This document shows positions 19,563 through 29,567 of a stretch of 64,000 nucleotides of DNA, one piece after another. Origin of the DNA: JAXGPP01 sp040766885 (GTDB lineage Bacteria > Planctomycetota > Planctomycetia > Pirellulales > Thermoguttaceae); contig JAXGPP010000011.1 in NCBI GenBank assembly GCA_040766885.1, positions 1 to 64,000 on the forward strand, in the 5' to 3' direction. Below the pieces are notes generated by a model. It did no database searches, had not been told where the DNA came from, and worked only from the letters and a program-made list of their open reading frames with translations. A program made the position numbers and the translations under genes. Within the stretch, counting starts at the first letter, position 1; each line of letters begins with the position of its first letter.

Positions 19563-20357
19563 TCAACTCAGACTACAGGGCACCAGTTGTTTCGTCTCGC
19601 ACAGGGACTCGAAGTACTGCGCCACGCGAGCAGCGATGGGAGAGTGCCGAACGATCACGCCAACCTCGATATTCCTCTCCTGTGCTGCCGACGTGAAGTT
19701 CGCCGAGGTAACCAGTGCCGCACTCCGGTCGATCGCGATGCACTTCGCGTGGAGGCTCGACCGCTGTGCTGCGGGAAGCTCGAGCGACCGCGGATCGTAG
19801 AACACTTGGGGCTTGGGGGTCCAGGGCCAATGCCGGGTTGCGAAATCCTGCGCGAAGCGACGAACAATTTCCGAGGAGAGCGATGTGTCGTTGTACGGAC
19901 GGCCAATGTCCAGGCAGAACCAAACACGAAGGCCCGACTCTTGGGCAAGACGCTGCGCCAGGGGTTCGAACAACTGCGTCGCGTTGTGGACCGCGTACCC
20001 GACCAGCAGGATTTCATGACGGGCCTCGGCCAGGAGCGCGTGCATTACCGCACCCGTGTCGCGCGTGCAAACGCCCGGGGCTTCCGGGCCTGAAAGAACC
20101 ATGTCCAGCACTTGATCCAACGCCGGCTGCCAATTGCGTGCCTCGGCAATCACGTCGGCAATGCTGGCAACCTGCTCGGTTCGCCATCCCTGCTGCAAGA
20201 GGGCGTGCAGGCTCTGCGCGAGTTGCTCGCCCAGTTCATTCCCGGCCAACTGCTGGAGCGCATGAGTGGTCGGCGGGCAGGCTTCAGAGCGCTGACGGCA
20301 CATCGCCGCAAGATGGCGGAGGCCGGTGGTTGTCAGATTATGAAATGCCTCGAACAT
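19563..20357 (-). CDS. drmC: DISARM phospholipase D-like protein DrmC
   Basis: The 264-aa protein has a single PLD/HKD motif, HAKCIAIDRS followed by TSANFT (about residues 195-220). PLD-family proteins of this kind are the DrmC subunit of DISARM; family knowledge is that DrmC is not strictly required for protection. The ATG at 20357 (MFEAFHN) is chosen over a TTG at 20405. That places it 7 bp after the original drmB stop at 20365, a tightly coupled arrangement. The IS701-family insertion lies ~110 bp upstream and may now limit or drive its transcription. The frame is intact. Confidence 0.82.
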   Translation of the reverse strand: MFEAFHNLTTTGLRHLAAMCRQRSEACPPTTHALQQLAGNELGEQLAQSLHALLQQGWRTEQVASIADVIAEARNWQPALDQVLDMVLSGPEAPGVCTRDTGAVMHALLAEARHEILLVGYAVHNATQLFEPLAQRLAQESGLRVWFCLDIGRPYNDTSLSSEIVRRFAQDFATRHWPWTPKPQVFYDPRSLELPAAQRSSLHAKCIAIDRSAALVTSANFTSAAQERNIEVGVIVRHSPIAARVAQYFESLCETKQLVPCSLS

Positions 20358-20364
20358 GGCTTGC

Positions 20365-20466
20365 TCACGCAAAATACTCGGCTCCGACCATTTCCACCGT
20401 AGCAATGACTAGGGCCCGGTCCAGGAAATCGTTGTGCTGCTCGCACGAGGTCTCGGAGATCAGTAG
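20365..20466 (-). pseudogene. drmB: Severed 3' end of drmB
   Basis: Joined to 21973-23662 after removal of the IS701 element and one GTAG copy, this piece completes the DUF1998 C-terminus: ISETSCEQHNDFLDR and then ALVIATVEMVGAEYFA, with a TGA at 20365-20367. It carries one of the conserved C-terminal cysteines. The combined coding length is 1788 bp, an exact multiple of three. Confidence 0.9.
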
Positions 20467-21972
20467 TTTTACTGTCCGAAGCTATCGGCGTTGATTTATT
20501 CGCAGTGGTGGCAAACGGTTACGCGCCTTGTAGTGATAGAAGCGTGCTTGTTCGTTGCGGACCAAGCGACGGGTTTTGTTGTTGGCGATTTTCGTCGGCG
20601 TGTCGCAGTAGTGGGCAGCCCGTAGGAGCATGGCTACCCCTTCGCGGATTTGCGGGACGGTGATTGCCGGTGTCCATTTTTTTTCCGCGGTGCGACTCGC
20701 ACACCAGAAACCAGGTGGCCAGCAACGAAAGAACTTGATGGTGATGCCAGCCGCCCCAATTGCGAACCTCATAGTCGGCAAGCCCGGCCTCGCTCTTGCC
20801 GCGCTTGATCGCTTCTTCGATACGATGGGCAGCCAGGGCGACGCGAGCGAACTCCTTGGTCGGGGTATCGCCTGGGTCGTTCGCCAGATAGAAGTCGTAC
20901 TTGGTCGCACCGTGTTCATCCAAGCAGCGAACGACGACCAACGTCTCCTCGTACTTCATCACCCGTTGGCCGATCTTTGCCTGGACGCGGCAAGTGGCCA
21001 CTTCCACTTGTAAGGGCCCTTTTTCTCCGTCGCGGACGTTGATTCGTGTCCAAGCATCGTCGGCGATCGAGTCCCGCCACTTGTCGACGCGCTGAAACGG
21101 TGGCTTGGCAATCGCGCCCCGTCCTTGATGAGGCTCCGCCTCCAGATCGCGGACCAACGTGTTGCACGGAACGGCCAGCAAGTAGTGCTCGCCGCGATCG
21201 TGCAAATCCCGGCGAAACCCGGCGTTTCTGCCCATTTCGTCATCGCCGGCAATCCAGGCATGGGGCAGCAGATGGCCTTGCTCGTCCAGCATTTCCAACG
21301 CCTGTTCGTGACGCGTCTGGAAACGCACGTTCTTCGGAACGCCGGCGGCTCTGCAGCGCCGGCGGTCGCCCGTCCACTCCTTGGGCAAATAGAGCCGGGT
21401 GTTGACCAAGGCGTGATCTATACGCGAAACGTACGCCATGTAGACCGCCACCTGGCAGTTGTCGACCTTGCCCAACCGGCCACACCATTGCCTGGCCACG
21501 CCGACCGACTGTTTCCCCTGCTTGGGAAATGCCGACGGATCGAAGACGATCACTCCATCCGCTTCGCCCACCCGCTCGCCCACCTGCCGAGCCAGTTCCA
21601 TCATCAGCGGTTGATGGTCCCACTGCGCACAGCCGACGAAATGCTGCAAGTTCTTCCGGTCTTGATCATGCCGATAGGCGATCGACTCCACGTTCTTTCG
21701 CTCCAGATCCGAGACCAGGCCCGCCAGGTAATCGCGGGTGTGCGCCCGCTGGGCCGGTTGCATGAGCAGTTCCGCGAACGGCTCCACAAACTTCGCCAGC
21801 CGCTCCATCACACCACGAAACACATGAGGCGACACTTCGCACTCAGCAAGCATCGCCTCCTTACGCAACTCAAACCGTCGTTCCATGACAGCAACCTCCT
21901 GAACAAGTCCGTGTCCAGAAAGTCAAATACCAAAACCACTTACGCGCCGCAATACGGCTTGGGACAGTAAAA
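20467..21972 (-). mobile_element. IS701-family insertion sequence inside drmB
   Basis: The element is 1506 bp. Its imperfect inverted ends share TTTTACTGTCC, then a C or G, then AAGC. A 4-bp target duplication GTAG lies at 20463-20466 and 21973-21976, the length known for the IS701 group. It splits drmB between the codons for CHGCL and ISETSC. Precise ends and duplication point to a recent insertion. Confidence 0.92.
20482..21886 (-). pseudogene. IS701-family transposase with a C-terminal frameshift
   Basis: The first ~400 residues from the ATG at 21886 match IS701/IS4-superfamily transposases, with VFDPSAFPKQGKQSVGVARQ and the Asp-containing AWIAGDDEMGR. At a run of eight A (minus strand, 20677-20684) the frame changes: the ORF ends in an unrelated tail. 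The expected continuation (KKWTPAITVPQIREG and on to RINQRR, stop at 20482) is in the +1 frame. Seven A would give one continuous ~475-aa protein. This may be a real indel, transcriptional slippage, or a homopolymer sequencing error. Confidence 0.85.
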
Positions 21973-23662
21973 GTAGGCAGCCGTGGCAGGCGCTGCCGAG
22001 CAAAGGCTGATGATCGTGCCTGGCCGGAATGTGAAAGGCGCAGACGGGGTCGTTCGAACACAACCGACCCGATTCGAGGGCGCGGCTGACGTGCGCCCGG
22101 ATGCGTTTTCCAGCCTCCACCAGCCCGCCGAGTGTGCCCTCCGCATCAGGCGACCCGGTGTAGAGCAAGATGCCGTACTGACCCGTGGGCTCCCAGGCGT
22201 ACACCCTCTCTCGCAGCGAAGACGGAGGATACCCGCACTCCAGCGAGATCGCGGTCAATAGCAGGTGCGATAGGGAATGCAGCATGTAGAAGGGGAGGCC
22301 GAAATACTTCCGCTTGCTGCCCTCATGCTCGTGCAACCATTGGTCGAATCCGAATTGAAGCTGCTCGTCGCGCCGTTTCACGGCGTCACGTTGGAGCCAC
22401 GCGTCAATCGCGTCCGGCCTGAACTGCAGGAAAACCCCCTCACCGCGATTCTCCACGGCGGGAAGCCAGGATACGTCGAGGGTCAGCGGAGCGCGTTCGA
22501 CGCTGATGTCCAATTCTCCCTGGACGTCCGGTCCGGCCGCCTCGAACCGCGTGAAGCCAACCTGAGCCACCACCTCGCGCAGGCGGTGGACCAGCACAAC
22601 GCGTTCGATCGCCTGCATCCACGGGGCATCCCAGGCCGCCCTGGGCAATGCCCGGGCAAAGAAGTCGCCCTCCGGCACGTCCGCGCCGGTCTGCTCGCCA
22701 ACGCTGGCCAGGGCCTCGAACTCCACTTCCTTGACGGGGCGGTCGTCCACCTTGGACCCGCGAATCCGTTTGATGGCAGCCATCACCTGTTCGGGAGGGA
22801 ATTCGCCCAGTTGCTGCTTCACGGCTGGCATCTTCAGCACGAACCCCAACTCGCTCTCGGACTCCACGGCCGACAGGTGGGATTCCCACAGCGCCTTGAC
22901 CAGTTGGTCGATGGCTTCGTGCGTATCGGGGATCGAGATTACGGACAGCAGTTGTGGAAAATAGGCGTTGCTCGCACTGCGGATCAGCAGTCGGTTCGGC
23001 TGGCCACATCCTTCTCGAGTTCCAGGCCCAAGCCAGGGACGGGCCCCGTTGCACCTCCCGAGTGCCTGCAAGTCTATGCGTGCGGCTTGGCTCATGGATC
23101 GCTCAAGTCCACAGGTGCAGCGAACCCATACCGAGTCGAGGTCGCCCGTGGTGCCTCGCTCCTCGAGGAACATCTCGCGGCAGCACGGGCTGTCTTGCCC
23201 GTGAACAAACGCCCGCCAGTCGATGTCGCCGATGTGCCCACGCAAGCACGCCCGCACGAATCGCACCGGGACGACCGAGTACCGCTTCCCGTCGTCCTCC
23301 AGGAACCGCCCCTTCTCCAGATCCTTCCGATTAACCAGTCGTCGGGCTCGGTGCTTCTGTGGAGTGATGATCTGCCGCTGCGAAATAACCCACTCGGGGA
23401 AGAAATAGGCGCCGATATCCGGGGTGAATCCCTTGTCTTCGATGGCGGCGGGCGGCTTGCGAAGCGTCAAGCCGGTCACGCCCAGCAGCGCCTCGAGCTT
23501 GCCGATCAGGCGCGCCTCCGCGACAGCGGGAATCGGCTTGCCGGCGTGATATCGCCACGAATCCAACCCGGCCACGAGGACCGCGTCGTCCGGGAGATCG
23601 ACCATCGCCCCGGGGCCATACGTGGTGATGATCTGACTGGCCCGCAGTTGTGGTTTTCCCAT
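21973..23662 (-). pseudogene. drmB: DISARM DUF1998 protein DrmB, interrupted
   Basis: DrmB (DUF1998) partners the DrmA helicase in the DISARM core. The intact gene would encode 595 aa; 563 remain here. The start MGKPQLRASQIITTYGPGAM is typical of the family, and its ATG directly follows the drmA TAA with no gap. Cysteine pairs are visible at VRCTCG and in the C-terminal CHGC. The IS701-family element enters just after CHGCL, so the present frame ends with 15 foreign residues (LLSQAVLRRVSGFGI) and lacks the last conserved Cys block. The product is probably unstable or inactive, since the lost part belongs to the presumed zinc-binding cluster. Confidence 0.9.
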
Positions 23663-26600
23663 TTACCGGTCCTCCCAGTCGTTGAGGCTCTTCACGAAGA
23701 CTTCGACCGCCGGCTCCACGTCCCGCATCGAGCGATTCGCTCGAAAGCGCCGCTGGATTGGATGCAGGAAGGGTAGGTCGGGATGGAGGAAGTCGTAGAG
23801 TAGCCGCCTTGGCGGAGCAGTGGCCTCCCGCTGGTACTGAATCCCTGCCCCCTCTTGCTGGGCCTGTCTGGCGATCTTGAGCCAATCGTCGAGCAGGTCG
23901 TTGCAGAGGTGTTTCACGGAAGCGTGTAACGCCTGCCGTTCGGCCAGCGTCATGTCGGCGTAGTGCTCGCTGGCCCGGTCCGCAAAGCGCTGAGCGACCG
24001 CCTCTAGTTCCGTGCGGAGCCGCACGACTTGCGCGGCGCCTTGGGGCGGCGTCATTTCGGCACGACCTTGCCGTGCCAGCGACACCACGGCCGCCGCCAA
24101 GGCTCGGTCCATCGCCCGCGGCGAAAACGGCGTGACGCTCGTCACCTCCACATTGCGGTAGAACGACGTATGGTAGGCTGTGAACCGCTCGTAATGGGAA
24201 CGATCACGGGGTTTGTGGATATTCAAGAGCGTCACCACCAGGCCCGGCCTGGCTGGGTCGCGGCCCACTCGGCTGGTAGCCTGGATGTACTCGGCGCTGG
24301 TCTTGGGCTGGCCAAGCACGACCATCAAGCCCAGTCGGATGATGTCCAGACCGACCGAGATCATGTTCGTCGCCAAGGCAACGTCGACCCGCTCGTCGTC
24401 GGCCATCGTCAACGCCAGCCGCCGCTTCGCTTCCGCCACCTGGTGCGTAGGCACTCGCGACGTCAGCTCTAGGACCTCGAAGCCGATCTGCCGGTCAGCG
24501 AACAGCCGGTCCGGCGGTTCCAGACGTCGTCGACCACCATAGTCGGCCAACCGCGTGCGGACTTCGTCTTCAATGATTCGCCGGCTTCCCCCCAGCTCTC
24601 GTAGTGCATTGAAGTAGCCGAGGAGCGTCATGTACGGGTCGGCCGGGTTCGGGCGCGTGTTCTTGCCGCCAGCCTGGTTCCAGGCGTGCTGGCCAGCGCC
24701 GAGAAGGGCCAGGGCCGTGCGCAACAAGACGACCTTCAGGCTTCGCCCCTGGGCCGCCACACCGATGTACAACCGGGCCGGGCTTTCCTCGGGCTCCTCG
24801 GTACGCGCGAAGAACGAGTCCCGGCGGTCAGGACCGGGAGGCGGAAACACCTGGACCTGGCGTCGCTCGAAGAGTGCGCGAATCTGCCGGTCGGCCCTTC
24901 GCACGGTCGCGGTGCTGGCCACGATCTTCGGCCGGATCGACGTCTCTCCGACCTGGCGAGTCGACAAGGCGTCGATGGCCGTCTCGTATAGCCCGGCAAT
25001 GGTCCCCAAGGGCCCGGAGATCAAGTGCAACTCGTCCTGGATGATCAAGTCGGGCGACGGGAGTTGGCCGCCGGGGATCGGCGTTCCTACCCCCGGATTG
25101 CAGGGACCGTAGAACCCATTCTGATCGTAGCGGTCCACCTTGCCGAAAAGCGTGCCCACGTGCCCGGTCCACGGCAATGCCGCGAACTTGTCGACCGTGG
25201 CGATCATGAAGCACGGCAACCGTCGGTAGATCGGCTCGTCCACGCCCAGCACGGGAAGCTGCCGGTTGCCGCTGAACTCGCAGCGGTGATTGACGCAATG
25301 CACCCGCAAGTCCAGTGGACGGACCTCGTTGGGAACAAGGCGAAACGAGTCCGCCGTGAACTTCGTGCCGCACCAAGGGCACTGCTCGATGGGAATCGGC
25401 GATGGGTTATTCCGGCTGTCCCGGCGGAATCTGTTGGTCTTGCAGTAGGCCGTGACGCAGTCCGAATCGCGCTCCCCCCGGGCCCCCATCCGGTTTGGCG
25501 TCGCGGCCTGTCCGACCCATAGGCCAATCTCGAAGGGCCACGTGCCCAGTCGCTCAGGTTGCTTCTCGCGTTCCAGTTCCAGCGCGCAGATGAGTGCCGC
25601 GGCGCGGCCAAGCTGGTCCAAGGTCAAAAGCCGCAGGGTGTAGCGCATGAGGACCGTCATGCCGGCCGAGCGAACGCCAGGATTGCGGAGCCGTCGCAAC
25701 ACGAGCGTGAAGGCCGCCAGCCCCAGGTAGGCCTCGGTCTTGCCACCACCGGTGGGAAAGAACAGCAGGTCAACCCATTCTCGTTCCGCGCCCGTCGGCC
25801 CGACGATCCCACCTATGGTAATGAGCAAGAACGCCAACTGAAACGGGCGCCAAGTCGGGGCGTCGAGCGACTCGAGTGGCTTGGCACAGCCCATCTGTAT
25901 CCAATCCCGCCGCCGGGCCGCGGCGGCCATCGCCCGGTTGGCGATGCGGAACGCATCGAGCACGTCCGCGTCGGTCGCCAGAAGCTCGATGCCCGCCTCG
26001 ATTCGCTTTGCGGCCGACTCCGCGTCGCCGAGCATGTCTTGGGCGGTCGTGGCCCGCGACGGACTGAGGCCGCCAAGCGTTCCGCGCTGGCTGTTGATCC
26101 AGGTCCTGTAGTGGTGCACCAAGGGGCTCAGCTTCGCTCGTACCTCCGCTCCGTCGGCCAGTTGCCCAAGGGCCTCCATCTTCAGTTCCACGTCGGGGAT
26201 CTTCTGCGGCGCCACTCGCGGGACTTCCGCTTCGGGAATCCAGGTGGTGCGCACGCAACAGCACGCGCCGCCGCTCCCCTTGCAGGCTTCGGCCGAGACG
26301 CCGTGGCCAACGCCGTACTCAAAACAGTCGCGGTAATGGAGGTCGGCGACCCGTTGGTCCCACTCGTCCTGCTCAGTCCAACCGCGCGGGTCCGGCCGAG
26401 CCACGAAGCCCGCTTCACACTCCAGCGTCAGCCGGGCCTGAAACACAAAGGCTCGGTAAGCGTGCTCCTCGTCCGGTTTCCGGGCATTGACCAGGAACAC
26501 TGCGACCGCTCGCGTGCCGGCCGGCATTCCGGCGGAGTCGGCCGACCGGGCCGTGACCATCAGCGTCAGGCCGCCGCCGTCCGGGACCGCAACAGTCAAA

Positions 26601-27202
26601 GGCCTGGCGCCGGGCGTTGGAATCCCCACCGCGACCTTTCGCGTGCAGGGAATGCGCCGCCAGCACGGGCGTTTCTTCTTACTCTCCTCTACCGGATCGG
26701 GAGAGGGGGCGGGGGTGAGGGCGGAAGGGGAATCAGGCGATTCGGCGTCTCCCGCCGCACTAACGGCCTCTGCCTTCTCCTCCTCGGCGACGCCGGCCAT
26801 CTCCTCGCCAGGGCCCTCGTACTGATAGTCTCCCCATTCGACGGTCGCCTCGAGGCGGCTCACGTCCGCCGGCACCAAGACGCTCAACCCCATTGAGCTG
26901 GGCAACAGACTGCGGCGCGCGGCGGGCCGATCCGGCTCGGCCGCGTCGTCCAGCCCTTGGGCGTCGACGGCGGCGTCGATTTCCTCGGTCGAGGTCTCAT
27001 CGAACTTCTGCTCGATCGGGGCGTCGGTCGGCACCAGATACCCGGTCAAATACCAGCGCGTGGGGGACTCCGGCAGGAGTTCCCTGGCGAACCCGTGGTC
27101 GTTGTTCGGCCCGATCAGATCGAGCCGCAACGTCTCCACGAGCGTCCGCCGTGCCTCAACACTCGTTGTTGAAGCTGCCGTTGACACTGGAATTGCCGCC
27201 AT
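23663..27202 (-). CDS. drmA: DISARM helicase DrmA
   Basis: This 1179-aa SF2 helicase is the core DISARM ATPase. Walker A PTGGGKTEAYLGL lies near residue 480, the DExH-type box IIQDELHLI and SATVRR (motif III) follow, and VALATNMISVGLDI with TSRVGRD form motifs V-VI. A four-cysteine cluster (CPWCGTKF and CVNHRC) lies between the lobes. The ATG at 27202 is preferred over 27217. An odd low-complexity segment (~residues 135-185, ALTPAPSPDPVEESKKK) may be a repeat-derived in-frame insertion. The frame is intact and coupled to drmB without a gap. drmA is the only large drm gene still complete. Confidence 0.92.
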   Translation of the reverse strand: MAAIPVSTAASTTSVEARRTLVETLRLDLIGPNNDHGFARELLPESPTRWYLTGYLVPTDAPIEQKFDETSTEEIDAAVDAQGLDDAAEPDRPAARRSLLPSSMGLSVLVPADVSRLEATVEWGDYQYEGPGEEMAGVAEEEKAEAVSAAGDAESPDSPSALTPAPSPDPVEESKKKRPCWRRIPCTRKVAVGIPTPGARPLTVAVPDGGGLTLMVTARSADSAGMPAGTRAVAVFLVNARKPDEEHAYRAFVFQARLTLECEAGFVARPDPRGWTEQDEWDQRVADLHYRDCFEYGVGHGVSAEACKGSGGACCCVRTTWIPEAEVPRVAPQKIPDVELKMEALGQLADGAEVRAKLSPLVHHYRTWINSQRGTLGGLSPSRATTAQDMLGDAESAAKRIEAGIELLATDADVLDAFRIANRAMAAAARRRDWIQMGCAKPLESLDAPTWRPFQLAFLLITIGGIVGPTGAEREWVDLLFFPTGGGKTEAYLGLAAFTLVLRRLRNPGVRSAGMTVLMRYTLRLLTLDQLGRAAALICALELEREKQPERLGTWPFEIGLWVGQAATPNRMGARGERDSDCVTAYCKTNRFRRDSRNNPSPIPIEQCPWCGTKFTADSFRLVPNEVRPLDLRVHCVNHRCEFSGNRQLPVLGVDEPIYRRLPCFMIATVDKFAALPWTGHVGTLFGKVDRYDQNGFYGPCNPGVGTPIPGGQLPSPDLIIQDELHLISGPLGTIAGLYETAIDALSTRQVGETSIRPKIVASTATVRRADRQIRALFERRQVQVFPPPGPDRRDSFFARTEEPEESPARLYIGVAAQGRSLKVVLLRTALALLGAGQHAWNQAGGKNTRPNPADPYMTLLGYFNALRELGGSRRIIEDEVRTRLADYGGRRRLEPPDRLFADRQIGFEVLELTSRVPTHQVAEAKRRLALTMADDERVDVALATNMISVGLDIIRLGLMVVLGQPKTSAEYIQATSRVGRDPARPGLVVTLLNIHKPRDRSHYERFTAYHTSFYRNVEVTSVTPFSPRAMDRALAAAVVSLARQGRAEMTPPQGAAQVVRLRTELEAVAQRFADRASEHYADMTLAERQALHASVKHLCNDLLDDWLKIARQAQQEGAGIQYQREATAPPRRLLYDFLHPDLPFLHPIQRRFRANRSMRDVEPAVEVFVKSLNDWEDR

Positions 27203-27267
27203 AGGTGCTCTCCACAACTCACGTCTTCCGTATCCAGTTCCAGATCAATTGATTTGCAGATGCCGCT

Positions 27268-28209
27268 CTAGCCAACGTCCTTCAGTAACCGTTCGACATT
27301 CACGCACTTCGAGAATTCGGCATAGAACTCGTCCATTCCAGGCATCCCGTCCAACGCGTTGATCCTCCTTGTCGTTTCCTCGGTTCGCTGCTTCTTGTTC
27401 AACTGCGGGTTCTCGAGCACTGCCCAATAGCTCGGCAACTGACTGTAGGCCTTCTTCAAGACACTATCGAATGTAGCGAACACGCCGACATTGGGTTCGC
27501 ACACGCGGGCCAGTCTCGACACGAACCTGTCGTAAGTCGCCAGTTCCGACTTGGCTGTCAGAATGTCTTTGTGCAACGTACGGCTACTCATCTCGCTCGA
27601 TGGCAGGATTCGCCAGTGCTTGTCGTCGTCCAGTACCTTGGACGCGACGATAATTCCCGGCAGGGAGAGAACCCAGGTCTTGAACGCCTCATTCTGGGTG
27701 AACTTCAAAAACCCATGATCGCGAAGTGCCAACGCTGCGAATCGGGCGTTTGTGAAGCACCGCACGACGCCGGTTCGCGTCTTCTTGAAGTCGAGAATTG
27801 TCAACTGGTCACGGACTTTGGAGATGAACCGCTCAATGATGTCATAGATGGCAATCCGGTCGCGGTGATAGAGCAACAGGAAGAGAAGCAACGACGGCTG
27901 CAACTGTATCGGCTTCGTGCCTGCGCCAAGGTGGCGTTCGTCCCCAGGCGGTTGAAAGGTGATGCAACCGTCATCCACGAAGATCTTGCTTTGAAGAAAC
28001 ATCTCAAGGGAGATTGCATTCTCTGGCCGATTGGCGTGGAATCGCCAAACCTCGATTGCCCGTTCCAGGAAATCGACCTTCTCTTCCACCGTTCCAGAGT
28101 ACCTGACAGGAGCATCAAACAGGCGAACAGGCGACCTGACATCGACAAGCTTCGCAAGCACTACGATTAGTCGCGTCAATTCGGCTTGTTTGTTCGGAAC
28201 GTCCGCCAT
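27268..28209 (-). CDS. Uncharacterised 313-aa protein between drmMI and drmA
   Basis: I do not recognise the family. The protein is mostly alpha-helical in appearance and soluble, with no signal peptide or transmembrane stretch. A hydrophobic core segment (QLQPSLLLFLLLYHRD) and a charged C-terminal region (LNKKQRTEETTRRINALDG) stand out. It starts 27 bp after the drmMI stop and ends 65 bp before drmA, in the same direction, so it was almost certainly co-transcribed with the DISARM genes. The frame is intact although its neighbour is broken. It is a candidate accessory DISARM component. Confidence 0.75.
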   Translation of the reverse strand: MADVPNKQAELTRLIVVLAKLVDVRSPVRLFDAPVRYSGTVEEKVDFLERAIEVWRFHANRPENAISLEMFLQSKIFVDDGCITFQPPGDERHLGAGTKPIQLQPSLLLFLLLYHRDRIAIYDIIERFISKVRDQLTILDFKKTRTGVVRCFTNARFAALALRDHGFLKFTQNEAFKTWVLSLPGIIVASKVLDDDKHWRILPSSEMSSRTLHKDILTAKSELATYDRFVSRLARVCEPNVGVFATFDSVLKKAYSQLPSYWAVLENPQLNKKQRTEETTRRINALDGMPGMDEFYAEFSKCVNVERLLKDVG

Positions 28210-28236
28210 TGCACCCCCGGCATATTCTTGTCTGCT

Positions 28237-29403
28237 TTAGTCTTTCAACTCGAACTGTCCTTGGTTCGCATCGGGCTTCGTGCGAGATCTCTTAGTGGTC
28301 GTCTTCTTCGCGGTCTTCCTTTCTGACTTCGATGACGCCGCGGCGCCAGCGCGGCATTCCTCGGCGGCACGCTCGGCGTTCAATTTGAGGAGTCGGGCGA
28401 GCACTTCGTCGCGGATTTCGTCGGGCCAGCGGTAGCGCCAGGGTTTGCGGCGAGTACGAGCCCGGCCGCCTTCCTCTTCCTCCTCGTCTTCATCCTCGTA
28501 GTCCAAGAGGAATTCACAGGTCGGCCGAATGTCGGTCCAGCCGTAGGCGTCCAAAGCCGCTCGGTCCATCGCGTCGTGCAACTCCCGCAGCCGCAGGATG
28601 TCGGCCGATGTCTCGCTGGGGTCGTGAAAACGGTTGTAGGTCGCGGTCAGGCCTTCGCGATTGCGCACCATAAGATCCGCCCGAAACTCATAATACTCCA
28701 TCCCGACTCGCTCAAGCCTCTGGCTCTGGCTGAAACCCTCCGAAAATGGAAACGTCTGCAAACAGTCGGTCGGGGCGTAACGCAGGTCATCCTTCATCGA
28801 TGACGTCTCCCGTCGCACCCAGACTTCATGCACCCGAGACTGAAGTAGCGCGAACACGGCGCACTGCTCAAAAACCAAGATGTCAAGCGTGTTCGCAAAC
28901 ACCATCTTGCTTGGCAGAAAAGCGAAGGACATGTGAGGCGTCGCGCCGCAGTTGATTGCCAGTACACGTTCCACCGCACAGAGAGCGCGATGCAGATCCA
29001 CCCGCTTTTCGGCATGTTGCCACCAGAGGCGCCGATAGACCTCACGATTGTCGGTCATTCGGACTGGCTTAACTCGGTCTTCGACGATCCTCAATATAGA
29101 CGGCCAGTCCGACGCCACGGGTCCAGGATAATCACGGGGTACAGTCCCTGAACGCAGCCAAGCCTTACGGCAAGGACCATCGGCCTCTTGCCAAGACGGC
29201 TGAAGATCAGCACGGGTCAACGGCATGTCGCCGAAGTCGATGGCAAAGCGATAGGGAGCATGATTCGGAACATTGTTGACCTCATCACCTCCAATGTACG
29301 GGAAAATGCGATCTCGGTTTCGAGGATCCTCTGTGAACAACCGGTCCATTTCGGCGATTGAGTTGGCTACGCCGCTGTTGTCTGTGTCATCAAACGTAAA
29401 CCC
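28237..29403 (-). pseudogene. drmMI: 3' part of the DISARM adenine methylase DrmMI
   Basis: The frame is continuous with the 5' part (32717-34658) once both insertion sequences and one copy of each duplication are removed: GSILLGMG joins FTFDDTD. It covers the C-terminal target-recognition half, with DPRNRDRIFPYIGGDEVN and WWQHAEKRVDLHRA, both common in Eco57I/BREX-type methylases. The tail is acidic (EDEDEEEEEG), then Lys-rich. The downstream gene follows at 27 bp. On its own it has no SAM-binding or catalytic motif. Confidence 0.9.
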
Positions 29404-29567
29404 GGCGCTGCTTCAGATTCTCTGGACAGTCTGAGTGCTTAGTTTACGGGTGGTCCAGGGTGAGGGGAAGAGCGGCCCGCGAGACCCATACCAAGGGTCT
29501 CGCGCGGACGCTGTAGCGCCCTCACGGCTGGAGTTCAGGTTGATTCTCCCACTTGTTGCGCGCGACT

